From Populus alba (taxonomy: Eukaryota > Streptophyta > Magnoliopsida > Malpighiales > Salicaceae): 64,000 nucleotides of DNA. Under the pieces are notes generated by a model. It made no database searches. It was not told the origin of the DNA and saw only the letters and a program-made list of their open reading frames with translations. Location of the stretch: the NCBI RefSeq assembly GCF_005239225.2, contig NC_133289.1, forward strand, positions 4,409,501-4,473,500, written 5' to 3'. Shown here in pieces: positions 1 to 14,299 of the stretch (its first letter is position 1; every line of letters starts with the position of its first letter). A program made the translations under genes and the position numbers.

Positions 1-657
1 CTCATAACATATATTATCAAGAAAATAACAAATTGGTTTGGACATCAATGTTAATTAAAAAAAAAAACAACAAATGTAGTTGGTTGCATTTTTCAATAAT
101 AAAGTACTGTTTAATAGAAATAAAAGAGAAAATGAAATCTCTCTGTACAAGGCGAACATACACGAACGCAGAGGAGAGCAAGAGAGACTATTATGGTTGT
201 TTTTAGGGTGATTAGTCTAGTAGGGAGAAGTTTGTGCTCAGACTTCAATAACGTGGGAAGGTGTCCGGTAAATCGTGGAGAATTCTAACTTGAAATTGAT
301 CCTCGTTTTCCTTTGAAATTGTCAAATATAGAACTATGAAAGGTCGAGTAAAAGCAATAATTGCTTATATGTTTGTTAAAAAAATTTAGTGTTCATATAT
401 TAAACTTACTTCGAGTCACATTTTATTGAACTGGGTTTAGTAACAGTAATTACTAATTAATAAACAAACGATAACAAATCAAAATAAATAATTAATTTAA
501 TTCATTATAATTGTATGTAGCAAATAAATAGTAACAAGGAATGAATCCAATATTCGACAATTTTCCAGCACCTCTCAATCTCACCCTCACAGCAAATGTA
601 ATTAATCAACCAAACCTCCTCATAACTTGAAAAAAATCAAGTAAAACAACAAATGAA
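1..657. other. AT-rich intergenic DNA, no gene seen
   Basis: This is AT-rich sequence without a convincing coding frame. Its right end is the 3' flank of the minus-strand arabinogalactan-peptide gene at 658-873 and probably contains that gene's 3'UTR and poly(A) site. I could not place the poly(A) site. Confidence 0.5.
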
Positions 658-873
658 TCAATGTTTCAAGAAACCAAGAAGAGAAACGACAAGAGAGAAC
701 CCAACAATGGCACCACAAACTGGTAAAGAGAACCCAGCTCCAGCTTCCATTCCTGTTGCAGGTGCAGGTGCAGCTGGAGTCATTGATTCACTATCTTGGC
801 CAGAAACAACAGCGAATGCAGCAATCACAAGAAAAAACAAGAATGCCTTGGGGATAATAACCTGAGCAGCCAT
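658..873 (-). CDS. Arabinogalactan peptide (AG-peptide), GPI-anchored
   Basis: This is a 71-aa intronless gene. Residues 1-25 form a hydrophobic signal peptide ending near VVSG. The short mature core (about residues 26-45) starts with Q and carries TPAAPAPA, whose prolines would be hydroxylated and glycosylated with type II arabinogalactan. The hydrophobic tail (about 48-71), preceded by small residues (GAG), fits a GPI-anchor signal. AG-peptides are small cell-surface proteoglycans at the plasma membrane and wall; no specific role can be assigned. A TATA box lies 126 bp upstream on the same strand. The plus-strand frame over the same interval is a shadow, because only the minus frame has the tripartite layout. 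It resembles the AG-peptide at 6711-6911 (AGAG followed by a LPV-containing tail), so the two may be old duplicates. Confidence 0.85.
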   Translation of the reverse strand: MAAQVIIPKAFLFFLVIAAFAVVSGQDSESMTPAAPAPATGMEAGAGFSLPVCGAIVGFSLVVSLLGFLKH

Positions 874-998
874 TTCTAATAATGCAGGAGATTAGAGAAA
901 CAAGAGAGATTAATGATTTTATATGTTTCTTTGTAGCTTTGGTTTTGGTTTTAGACAAGAGTTGAGTTGTGTCTTTGAGCTTGTAAGAAAGAGGGTGA

Positions 999-1005
999 TT
1001 TTATA
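999..1005 (-). promoter_or_regulatory. TATA box of AG-peptide gene
   Basis: The minus strand reads CTATAAAATC here, about 126 bp upstream of the ATG of the 658-873 gene. This is a canonical plant TATA motif at a suitable distance for a short 5'UTR. No transcript evidence is available. Confidence 0.55.
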
Positions 1006-2639
1006 GTGGATTTTGTGCGGGGAGTGGGTCCTAAAAGGGGTGCCTTCTACTTCTAATATTTCACAACGACTATAAAATTTTAGAATTTGGGTTGGCAACC
1101 TTTCACCTAATTAAAAGTAAGATTAATGATTCTTTAGTCCCTTATATTTTTTATTTCATTATAATTAGTCCTTCATGTTTGCAAACCTATACTTAATTCT
1201 TTGATTCTCAATAACCGTAGTCTTATTAAAAAAAATGTTATATATTTTTTTTAAAATTTCAATGTTGATTTTTCTATAAGAATTGAAATTAACAAAGAGT
1301 ATATTTAGATTTTCTATTATCCGATGTACATGTTGAAATCTTCAAAAAAAAAAAAAAAAACATTGATATTTTAATAAGTAAACTAGTCGTATGCTGCCCT
1401 TTGCGTGAAGGATAAATCAATTACTTTTAATATGATTTTTCTTTTTTCTTTTTTTTTTTAAAAAGCAAAATATATCTTTAGAATTATAAGCATATTGTAT
1501 ATAATTCTATAGTTGAGCATGTTCTTGATGAAAAGGTTTTTACTCTTGGGCATAAAATTGACAAAGAGTATCTTAGATTTTCTTCCGTACTCCGGAAAAT
1601 ACTTTTTTCCTTATTGAATATATGACATATAATAAATATATTAAAATACACGGGAGAATCACCATAGCTATAGACTCCACTTTTCAATACAATAGTGAGT
1701 GACGTCTACGGCCTTGACAAAAAAAAATATGTTTCTGATTAAGGTGTATTTTGATATTTTTACACAGTTTATTTTTTATTATTAATTTGTGTGAGGGTAT
1801 TTTTGTCTATATAATATTTTTTATAAATAATAAATAACAAAAATACTCCTAAGAGTAAAAAAAAAATCAATTGTTTCGGGTAAGGGTATAAAGGTATTTT
1901 TAGCTTTTTATATACAGTTGAATTACAAATATACCCTTGGATCTAATAAATTTAATGCACTAGCGTCAGGGGTATTAAAGTTTTTTGGTTTTTAGTTGTT
2001 GGTTTGCATGGGAGTAGTGTTATAATTTTCCATTAAAATAATATTTTTAATTAAAAAAAGTTGTTAGCGTGTATTGTGCGCATGTCAAATAGTGGGAGAC
2101 ACCGTGTCTTTTAGACAATGCGTGTAGCATCTCTCAACGGTCAAGAATGGGATTCCACCATATAGTCTGATTTTTTATTGTCTTCTCTTTCATTTTAGGT
2201 GGCACTTGTAGTCCAAATATTCTTAGTTTATCGCTTGTGATCCTTTCTTTTTTTCCCCTTCACTTCTCTCTCCTACCCCGATAAATACATTATGGTCTTT
2301 AACACTACTGATATTTCAAATTCAGTCCTTTTAGTTTTATTTTTACATTTTTATCATTTTCCCTTTTGTTTTATGCTTTTTCAATTTAACCCTTGGTTTA
2401 TAATTTGTATATATAATGATTTTTTATTTGGTCCTTCTGCTTTTAATTTTAATTTTTGACAAAGTTTTTCTGGCTTTCAATTTTATCTTTCAAATCAAGT
2501 TTATGATTTTGACTTTTTCAATGATAATAATATAGATATTTGTTTGGTCCCTCTTCTTTTGATTTTTTTATTGTTTTTCTTGGTTTTTTATCAAAGTTTT
2601 TATAATTTTCAATTATGTCCTTCAAGTCAAGTTCATGGT

Positions 2640-2865
2640 TTTATTTTACCAACAACAACAACAATAATAATAATGTTAATTGAGAAAATAGTAATGATGA
2701 TGAAATAAAAAAAATAGTAATGAAAAGAATAATAATAATAATAATAAAATTAGTAATGATGATAATGATGATGATGATAATTAAATTAGTAGTAGTGTTG
2801 ATAATGATGATAATAATAATTAAATTAATAGTAGTGATGATAATAATAATAATTAAACCGTTGTT
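2640..2865. repeat. Imperfect AAT/GAT microsatellite
   Basis: Runs of AAT, GAT and TAATAAT units with interruptions fill this stretch. The open frame through it translates to almost pure I, M, K and V, which shows it is low-complexity sequence and not a protein. Confidence 0.8.
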
Positions 2866-3289
2866 ATTTTATGATAACTTAATCTTAATTAGCATTATTA
2901 TATATTTAGTCAATTTTTTATGTTTTATCTTTAATTTTATTTTAATACTTAAACTCATTTTAGTCCGACCCTGCAGTGAAGTGGAGCCAAGGCTAGCTAA
3001 TTATTACTAATGGATTTAGCTTCCTTGAAGTTAGAAATTAGAATATAAAAAATGAATAGATAAAATTAAAATGAAATCGAATAAAGATCAGTTAAGCTTC
3101 ACCAACGAGGTTCTTTTAGAAACACTTTGTCGACACCATTGCTGAATTGTTAGAGCTAAATTATGGTAGATGGCAAGATCTACGTCCATTAGTTATGGTA
3201 GCAAGAGTTTTGAAAATGTTAATGTACATGAATTATAAGGATAATTATTTTTGATTTGATTCAATTTTTATATATAAAAAATCAAACTA

Positions 3290-3560
3290 ATTTTTTTTAA
3301 AAAAACCGAAATCGGTTCAAACTGACTAGTTTCGGTTCGATTTGTTTTTTAAAACAAAAACTGGTTTGGCTTTATTTTTTCAGTTTGGATTGGTTTTTCG
3401 GTTTGAATCGGGTTTTTTTTTGTTTTGATTCGGTTTTGTTTTTCGGTTTCAGACTTATAAAATCAAAACTGAATTAGTCAGGGTTTTTAAAATTTTAATT
3501 GGTTTAATTTATTTATTTTTTACAGTTCGGTTTTTTTAATTATTTTTTTTCAATTTTTTT
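3290..3560. repeat. CGGTT/AACCG-rich dispersed repeat
   Basis: Repeated AACCGAAATCGGTT, CGGTTCGATTTG and GGTTTTTCGGTTT motifs occur, including local inverted pairs (AACCGAAATCGGTT is itself near-palindromic). It resembles widespread noncoding dispersed repeats of plant genomes. The family was not identified and no target-site duplication was found. Confidence 0.4.
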
Positions 3561-6500
3561 AATTTAATCAATTTTTTTGATTTTTTTTATTCATCCATAA
3601 TAAATAATGTTAGACAGAAAAACGCCTCCTCCTATAAAAAGATTGCATAAAATAAGATGGTAAAGTGATTCCAGTTTCGGACAAAGCATTATTTGATAAA
3701 ATTTATGCATTCGATATTAACACTACTCGTGTTTTCATGTCTATCATACACTTGTTCCAAACAACTCCTCCTGCCTCATTTATTCCCAAGTAGCTTGCAC
3801 CAATTACTCTATTACTCTGTTTAGAGTATATTTGTTTTTGTATTTTAAAAATGTAAGTGTTTTTAAAAAATCTTAGATTTTTTTAATTTTTTTTTACTTT
3901 AAATTTAATTTTTTAGTATTTTTAGATTATTTTGATTGGTTGATATCAAAAATAATTTTTTCAAAATAAAAAAATTATTATTTTAATGTATTTATGAGTG
4001 AAGAGTATTTAATCAATGACAATAACATGATTTGAGTACTTGAAAATTTAGTATTAATGGGATTTTTTAAGATTTTTTTATATAAAGAATTATAATAATC
4101 TTTTAATAAGTGAGATGTTAATCAATAAAATTAAGTATTTTAAAATTATCATTATAAATAAATATAGTGTTCTTATCAATTTATAACAAATTTTATTATC
4201 TTTCTTATTCGGTAGCGTCGAAATATTTAACAACATCAATGAAATGAATTACCGGGAGAAATGTAAAAAAGTAATATTCAATACTAGAATAAATCCATCA
4301 TTACACATCTAAAAAAAGGCTTAAGAAACCCTTTCGTCGACAGAAAAGAAAGGATTGAGAAATCAGAATAATTTAATCCTTCAGAGAAACAGCTGTGTTC
4401 ATGTGTATGAAAGTTATACAGACTGGACATGGGGTTTGATAAGTAGCTTCAGAGCTGGTTTACTTTTGTGTTTTAAAAATAATTTTTTATTTTAAATTTA
4501 ATTTTTTATATGATTTTGATATATTAAAATCAAAAATAAATTTTAAATAAAATAAAATAAATAAATATTATTTTAAAAACCAATCACGGTGCTGAACAAT
4601 CCTACTCTACCAAGTTTGGGACGGTGGGGGCGGCGCCGCATTGTTGTCTCCACGTTGTAGCAGATGGGAAGTCTTTTTTGTTTGGTAGATCCATGTCGGT
4701 CGGGAGGTTCTTCACTCAGGGGTGACTACAAAGTTCAAACCCATGGCTTGAGGTACGATGGACTCAAAGCCCAATGAACTTTCCAAGTAATGTGGGCTGG
4801 GCTGTCTTGTCTTATTTTGTGATGGTCGGCACAATTTATCCGCTATTTTCCTTCACGTTCTCTTGTAATTTTTCTTCTTTTTCTAGAGTCCAACATTGTC
4901 CGCTGTAGTTTTTTTTTATACGTGAAGGTGTCAATGATAAATGAGATTAGACATATTGTAAACAGTACTATACTTAATTTATGTACCAGTAAAATTCAAG
5001 AGCTTGAGAAGGTTGAATACTAGTAAAAAATAAGATTTTTTTATTATAAAAGTGTTGAGGAAATTGATTTAACTATGAGTATTTAACGTCTGTCCATGAG
5101 CGATTCAGACCCGTCCAGAAGCTGAGATGTTATTGATCATCCACACATCTACATAAATATTACAGGCTTATTCTTGAGTTTTTGACGAGCTGGGATGATT
5201 AATAAATATAATTTTATGGGTGCTTCAAGCCCTTTTACAAGCTAAAGAGATTATTAGATATAGTTATATATTATTATATGTTATGAAAATTATGAATAAA
5301 TGTATAATTAGTTTAATTTTTAATAAAATATTATGTTGTGTTAATTATTAGTCTAAATATTTTATGTGAATTTTTGTTTTGATGTTGGAAAACTTGTTAT
5401 TTATGACTATACGAATTGCTTTTTTTTTTTTTTTGAGTTTATATTAGAATAATCTATCATAGAATGTTTTTGTTAGAAGAGTCATAGATAACATTTGTGA
5501 CTCGCGTGTTGCAAATAAAATATACAAAAATAAAATCATAGATGACATCTATTATTCGTGTGTGTCGTAGATGTCAATTACAACATTTTTAATTATGTTA
5601 GTTTTTTAAATATTTTTATTTCTATTTTATTTTACAAAATATGTTTTTTTTTAATGTGCTTCCAAAGCACTATGAAAAAAACACAACTAAAAAATTAGAA
5701 TATGGTTGGCAACGTTCACCAAGTAACAGCTGTTGTTTGTATGCGTGTGAAAGTTATGCACATCACACTTTGAAACATATGGTGGCCTAAGATTAAATTA
5801 CATTTCTAACATATTTTGAAAAAAAATTAGTAAACTAACACACGTAGAAAATATTTCAGCGAAATAATATAGTTTGGCAAATATCACGTACGGTAGAAGA
5901 TAGGGATATTTTAAAATAATTCAAACAGGTTAATAAAAATTTCAAAAATAAAAATGAGAGATGAGAAAAAGATATATAAAAAAAAAAATGTGTGATTTAC
6001 TTACTTTTAAAAGATATATATAACTCACTTCAACCATTATCGAGAATGAGAGGCTGAGACTAATTACTATGGTCAAGTGGATCCAAGCCCATGAAGCTTT
6101 TCAGGTAATATGGGATAGCAATTTATTTATTTATTTGAAAATGGGTATAGTTTATTGGATAATTTTCTTTAAAAAAAATCCATAAATTTTAGTATTTTGG
6201 TGGGATTTTGGAAGTGTGGCCATCCATGATTCATAGCAACTCAGTTCTTGCGTACTTCATCGTCCTGCTGAATTTAATTACATCACTGAAAAAAAAGAGT
6301 GTTCCATGTAATGTTTTCTTGAATTAAAATCTGAAATAATAATGCATTCCAAGGATATATTTATCAATCCGGCTATGTGAACCCTAGATTTTCATCTGCA
6401 AATTAAGAATAACAACAAAAACAAATAGGAAATACATTCTGAACTCAAATCATACTTCAAGTTTATCAACAAAAAAAAAAAAAAAAAACAGGAATCTCTT

Positions 6501-6710
6501 TATTTACGATGTCCAACACCACCAATTACAGTACGTATACTATAATCACATTACTAAAATAACAAGAACCAAGTCAAATGAATACAAAAATAAAATCAAA
6601 CCCAGCAACCACGAATATATCATCTCCACCTCGCATACAACCTCTTTCTCTCTCTATATATATATATCCCAAGAAAGGAATGATCTCAGCACCCCCAAAA
6701 ACTGTAAGAA

Positions 6711-6911
6711 TTACTGCAACATAAGAGCAAGGAGAGATAATATCATTGAAGAAGAGATGATAGCCATGGAAACTGGCAACACAAGCCCAGCTCCAGCGTC
6801 CATTGCTGGTGTAGGAGCAATGCTCTGTGCCATCATTCCACAACTTTGCAACAATGCCAGAACCACCATGGCTATCACAATGTGAACAAATGAACCACCG
6901 AACTGTGCCAT
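6711..6911 (-). CDS. Arabinogalactan peptide (AG-peptide), GPI-anchored
   Basis: This is a 66-aa intronless gene. The signal peptide spans about residues 1-28 (hydrophobic VIAMVVLALL, ending near MMA). The mature core begins QSIAPTPAMDAGAG, with AP and TP motifs suited to hydroxyproline O-glycosylation. The hydrophobic C-terminus (about 43-66, ending LALMLQ) fits GPI transamidase processing. The QS-AP-TP-A core followed by GAG and LPV parallels the gene at 658-873, which has the same strand and layout. It would act as a cell-surface proteoglycan; a specific function is not inferable. A longer overlapping frame on the same strand has no such organisation and is a shadow. Confidence 0.82.
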   Translation of the reverse strand: MAQFGGSFVHIVIAMVVLALLQSCGMMAQSIAPTPAMDAGAGLVLPVSMAIISSSMILSLLALMLQ

Positions 6912-6988
6912 AATCGCTTATCACCGAAATCTAGAGACAAAAATCTACAAGGAGCATGGATGATGAAACTATGGAATCTACGAGGGTA

Positions 6989-6996
6989 CTTATATA
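6989..6996 (-). promoter_or_regulatory. TATA box of second AG-peptide gene
   Basis: The minus strand reads TATATAAG, about 78 bp upstream of the ATG of the 6711-6911 gene. Motif and spacing suit a plant TATA box. Confidence 0.5.
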
Positions 6997-7436
6997 GTTG
7001 ATGTCATATGTTCTTACAATATTAGGTGCATAGTTTGTGATCTCACAAGTAGGAGTATGCCTTTGTAGTTACGGCTTGTGGGGACCGTTAAGGTGCAGGG
7101 TTGCCTTTTGGTCCCTAAAAATGTTGCCTTCTTCTGCAGATTCTACCAAAAAAGAAATAAAATTGCTAGCTAAGCGACCGTGGCAGGAGGGCATTGGCCA
7201 CACCACATGGCGCCGCCTCCTATGTGCCAGGTTTCACTTCTTTCTTTTCTCGTTTCTCCCGAGTCTAAAGAGGTGGAAACTCTCTTTCGCCAGCTAAATA
7301 GCCGTGGCGTAATAAGAATTGGTGGGGTTTTGATTTGGACCGTGGGTCAATCACCAACCATTTTCTTGGCCCATCTCATATTGAGATAGGGAGAAGGCAA
7401 GAGATTCATCTACGGCTTTTTTAAATTATAATAACA

Positions 7437-7612
7437 GCTGTTTTTTTTAAAAATATTTTACTTGAAAATATATTAAAATAATTTTATTTATTTTTTTAAA
7501 GTTAATTTTAATATCAGCACATCAAAACGATTTAAAAACGCATCCAAAAAAATAATTTAAAAAAAAATTAATTTTTTTAAAAATACTTTTGAAACCCAAA
7601 AACAAATTAGCT
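7437..7612. mobile_element. MITE-family fragment (AT-rich, CATCAAAACGAT core)
   Basis: This shares the order TATTAAAATAAT, then AATATCAGCACATCAAAACGAT, then AAAAATACTTTTGAAAC with several other places in the window, including the complete copy at 43448-43650. Terminal repeats are not clear here, so it is called a fragment. Confidence 0.55.
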
Positions 7613-8158
7613 TTTAAGTCTAATAATAATTCTATTTTACAGGAAATTCATGCGCTGGTTTAGATAATAAACAGTAGTTATATCTCGGGTTTGAATTTAA
7701 CGGAGTCAATTTTCCTCATAGTCTGTGTGCATCGACCAGGTTAGTGTAGTAAATTCTTGAATCTTAAGATACATAGGTTGATAGAAGTTCGACCTGATCA
7801 TGAATGTCTTTCTACTATTATACAGAAAATTAAGATTAAATCTCTATTTCCTTGAGGATCTTGGAGTGCAGACGGTGCAATGATGAAAAGGCACCGTCGG
7901 TAAATCTAGGTGAGGGAGTTGACATGTCAAAAAAGAAGAAGAAAGGTGGCATGTCTGCTTTGATTGTGTTAATCATGTGAAAACCAAATTACAGGTAAAC
8001 TTTCATCGTAGTAGAAGATCACGATAAAAAAATGGTTAAAGTTTAAAGGGTGTAAATTCTAATAAATTTTAAAAAATATATATATATTATTTTAATGTAT
8101 TTTTAAATAAAATATATTTTAAAGAATAAACATTACTATAATTTCAGCATCAGCAAAA

Positions 8159-8228
8159 GCTATTGGATTCTTGGTGGTTGAATGTAGTCCGGGGCTATTG
8201 GATTCTTGGTGGTTGAATGGAGTCCGGG
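8159..8228 (+). repeat. Two-copy 35-bp tandem duplication
   Basis: A 35-bp unit beginning GCTATTGGATTCTTGG is present twice head to tail (8159-8193 and 8194-8228) with one T/G difference. It is noncoding and about 760 bp upstream of the AGP23-like gene. A recent local duplication is the simplest explanation. Confidence 0.85.
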
Positions 8229-8863
8229 TCCTCGGACTGGGTTAGGAGATCAAATCATAGCTTATCATCTCACTTTGTTAATCCATATTTCCTTTTTGGG
8301 AAGACCTAAATGACTGTCCACTTTCTAAATAAAAATACATGATAAAATATTATCCTCAATTATTATATTGATGGCAACTCTATCTCAAATTATATGACTA
8401 TGTTTTTCTAGATAGGGTTATTTTTAAAAATATTCAGAAATCTGAGGGATGGACAGATAAAAATCAAAAACCTAAGATAAAATGTTTTTTTTCCTTAAAA
8501 AAACACGACAGGTCACCTTTCCAAGTGCTTCAAAATTAAACTCAGTCTAAAACATGCCTTAAATTAATGAGTCATGATCTAATAAACATGATTTAAAATT
8601 CCGGCATATAATCCAAACCTCCAATTATTTATCTGTTAAAACAACTTAACCAACTTAACTAGGATGTGGTGTGTGGATTGTTTGATAATTTGTGCTAAAA
8701 AAAAGTGCCAATTTGCAGCCAAAATTTTCTTCACCGCAAAGCTATTACAAGTAAACATCAGACCGCCGTGCCAGCTACCTTGTGAATCCTGGCAACATGC
8801 AAGACCAATCATTGCAAAACTAACATTAACCATTTTCTTCCTTAAAATAGCCTCGGTGCTCCT

Positions 8864-8871
8864 TATAAATA
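8864..8871 (+). promoter_or_regulatory. TATA box of AGP23-like gene
   Basis: TATAAATA lies 116 bp before the ATG at 8987, within CCTTATAAATACGC. It is a textbook plant TATA box at the expected distance, and the intervening stretch would be the 5' leader. Confidence 0.65.
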
Positions 8872-8986
8872 CGCATTCACCACCATTTGAAACCACTCAG
8901 ACCTGCATAAAGCAAAACGAATCAAAACCCTTTCTTCATCTCCAAGGCAGGTCGAGGCAGCTAGCATCACTCTTGCATTTTGCATC

Positions 8987-9172
8987 ATGGAATTGAAGAA
9001 GATCTCCTGCGCTGTCCTCGTCGTTGCTGCCTCCATGAGTGCAGCCTTGGCAGCTGATGAGATCTCAGCTCCTGCTCCCTCCCCTACCAGTGGAGCATCC
9101 GCAACCTTGCCTGTTTTTGGATCCTTGATTGGGGGTTCCCTTGTGTCATTCTTTGCCTATTATTTGCAGTGA
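8987..9172 (+). CDS. Arabinogalactan peptide, AGP23-like
   Basis: This is a 61-aa intronless gene. The signal peptide (about 1-22) begins [10 protein letters not shown] and ends SAALA. The mature core [17 protein letters not shown] carries the APAPSPTS motif for arabinogalactan addition. The tail [10 protein letters not shown] to FFAYYLQ fits a GPI-anchor signal. From memory of the family, the MEXKKI start, AAASM segment, APAPxPTS core and terminal SYYLH/AYYLQ are characteristic of Arabidopsis AGP23-type peptides, which are known for pollen expression. The product would be a glycosylated peptide of about 15 residues on the outer plasma membrane. It is more distant from the two AG-peptides at 658-873 and 6711-6911. 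Expression in pollen here is inference. Confidence 0.88.
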   Translation: MELKKISCAVLVVAASMSAALAADEISAPAPSPTSGASATLPVFGSLIGGSLVSFFAYYLQ

Positions 9173-9879
9173 GCTCTTCAAACAGGAGAAAGATGATAAT
9201 ATACAGGAAAGGGAGTGAATAAACAAGTATCCTTGAAGGAGGGGGTGGGAAAAATTGTTTGATTTATGTAACAAAGGTGGTTAAGATTATTCTCTGTTTA
9301 TATATAATTTGATCAATTTGTTACAGATCCTTTTCCTGCTCCATTTCTGTGTATTAGTTGTGATTGATGCATTGCATTTTTCTTCTTTTTTAAAAAGAAA
9401 GAAAACAAAACAAAAATAACAGGCCCGCCCCATTCTGCAACAAAGCATACAATTTAAGGGAAAATGTTTAGTTCAAAGGATCATTGAATTCTTTCAATTC
9501 AAATGTCCATCCGCATACATGGACGAGCAGAACACTAATCTATTTGATTGCTTACAAAATGAAGCGTTCTTTAGCAGATACTACATACCGTGGAAACTTG
9601 CTTCGGAGCATCTGCATAAATTTAGGTTTAGCCTTTTGATCATTTGGTGCCTTCTGACCCACTTGACAACATAGTTCTACAAATTGTAAAGATGTTTTTT
9701 TCTTTTCTCAGGAGTTTATTTCCATCAAAGCCAGCAATAAAAAAACAATCCGTAAATATGTTTCAAGTAGTACTCTCCAATCAAACAACACTCTGGAAAA
9801 ACACACTATATGTCAAACACAATTAACTAGATACATTTTCTCACAACAATGAATAAATTAGTTGTAATCACCTCAAATA
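9173..9879. other. Intergenic DNA between convergent AGP and NEK genes
   Basis: This holds the 3'UTR region of the plus-strand AGP gene and the 3'UTR region of the minus-strand kinase gene, so the two genes are tail to tail. No other coding signal is seen. Confidence 0.5.
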
Positions 9880-14066
<4,187 letters not shown>

Positions 14067-14072
14067 TAGAAC

Positions 14073-14210
14073 CTTCAGCAAAAACCCAGAAAGCCACACA
14101 ACATAAATGAGTCATAGCTCCATAATAAGCCGAATTAAAAGAAAATTTACAAATCCTAACACAAATAAATATTGGGGTTTTATGGCTAAATTCTATGTCA
14201 AGAATTTTAC
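14073..14210 (-). other. Probable 5'UTR intron of NEK gene
   Basis: On the complement, CTTGTGAG is followed by GTAAAATTC (donor at 14210), and an acceptor GAAG precedes GTTCTAATGG (at 14073). This would place a 5'UTR exon above 14210 and leave six leader bases before the ATG in the first coding exon. Inferred from splice motifs only. Confidence 0.45.
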
Positions 14211-14299
14211 CTCACAAGAGAAGAGAAAGATGCAAACTTTGAAGAGAAAAGGCTAATACTGGCAGCTAGTTGTGGTATAGACAGTGTTAATTAGTTACT

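Larger units (their letters stand above)
1030..6480. other. Long AT-rich intergenic region
   Basis: I find no gene in about 5.4 kb. It contains a trinucleotide-like low-complexity stretch (2640-2865), a CGGTT-rich dispersed repeat (3290-3560), and fragments of the TATTAAAATAAT-type MITE family (about 3840-3990 and 4460-4590). The short frames in it are explained by low complexity. A less AT-rich patch near 4600-4900 shows no recognisable protein. Confidence 0.5.

Noticed and set aside
2720..3010. 96-aa ORF of mostly I, M, K and V
   Set aside because: Produced by an AAT/GAT microsatellite.
6574..6924. 116-aa ORF overlapping the second AG-peptide
   Set aside because: Same strand, different frame, with no signal/core/anchor layout; it runs through the TATATA simple repeat at 6655-6665.
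8664..8996. 110-aa ORF upstream of the AGP23-like gene
   Set aside because: It covers the TATA box and leader of that gene and has no protein features.
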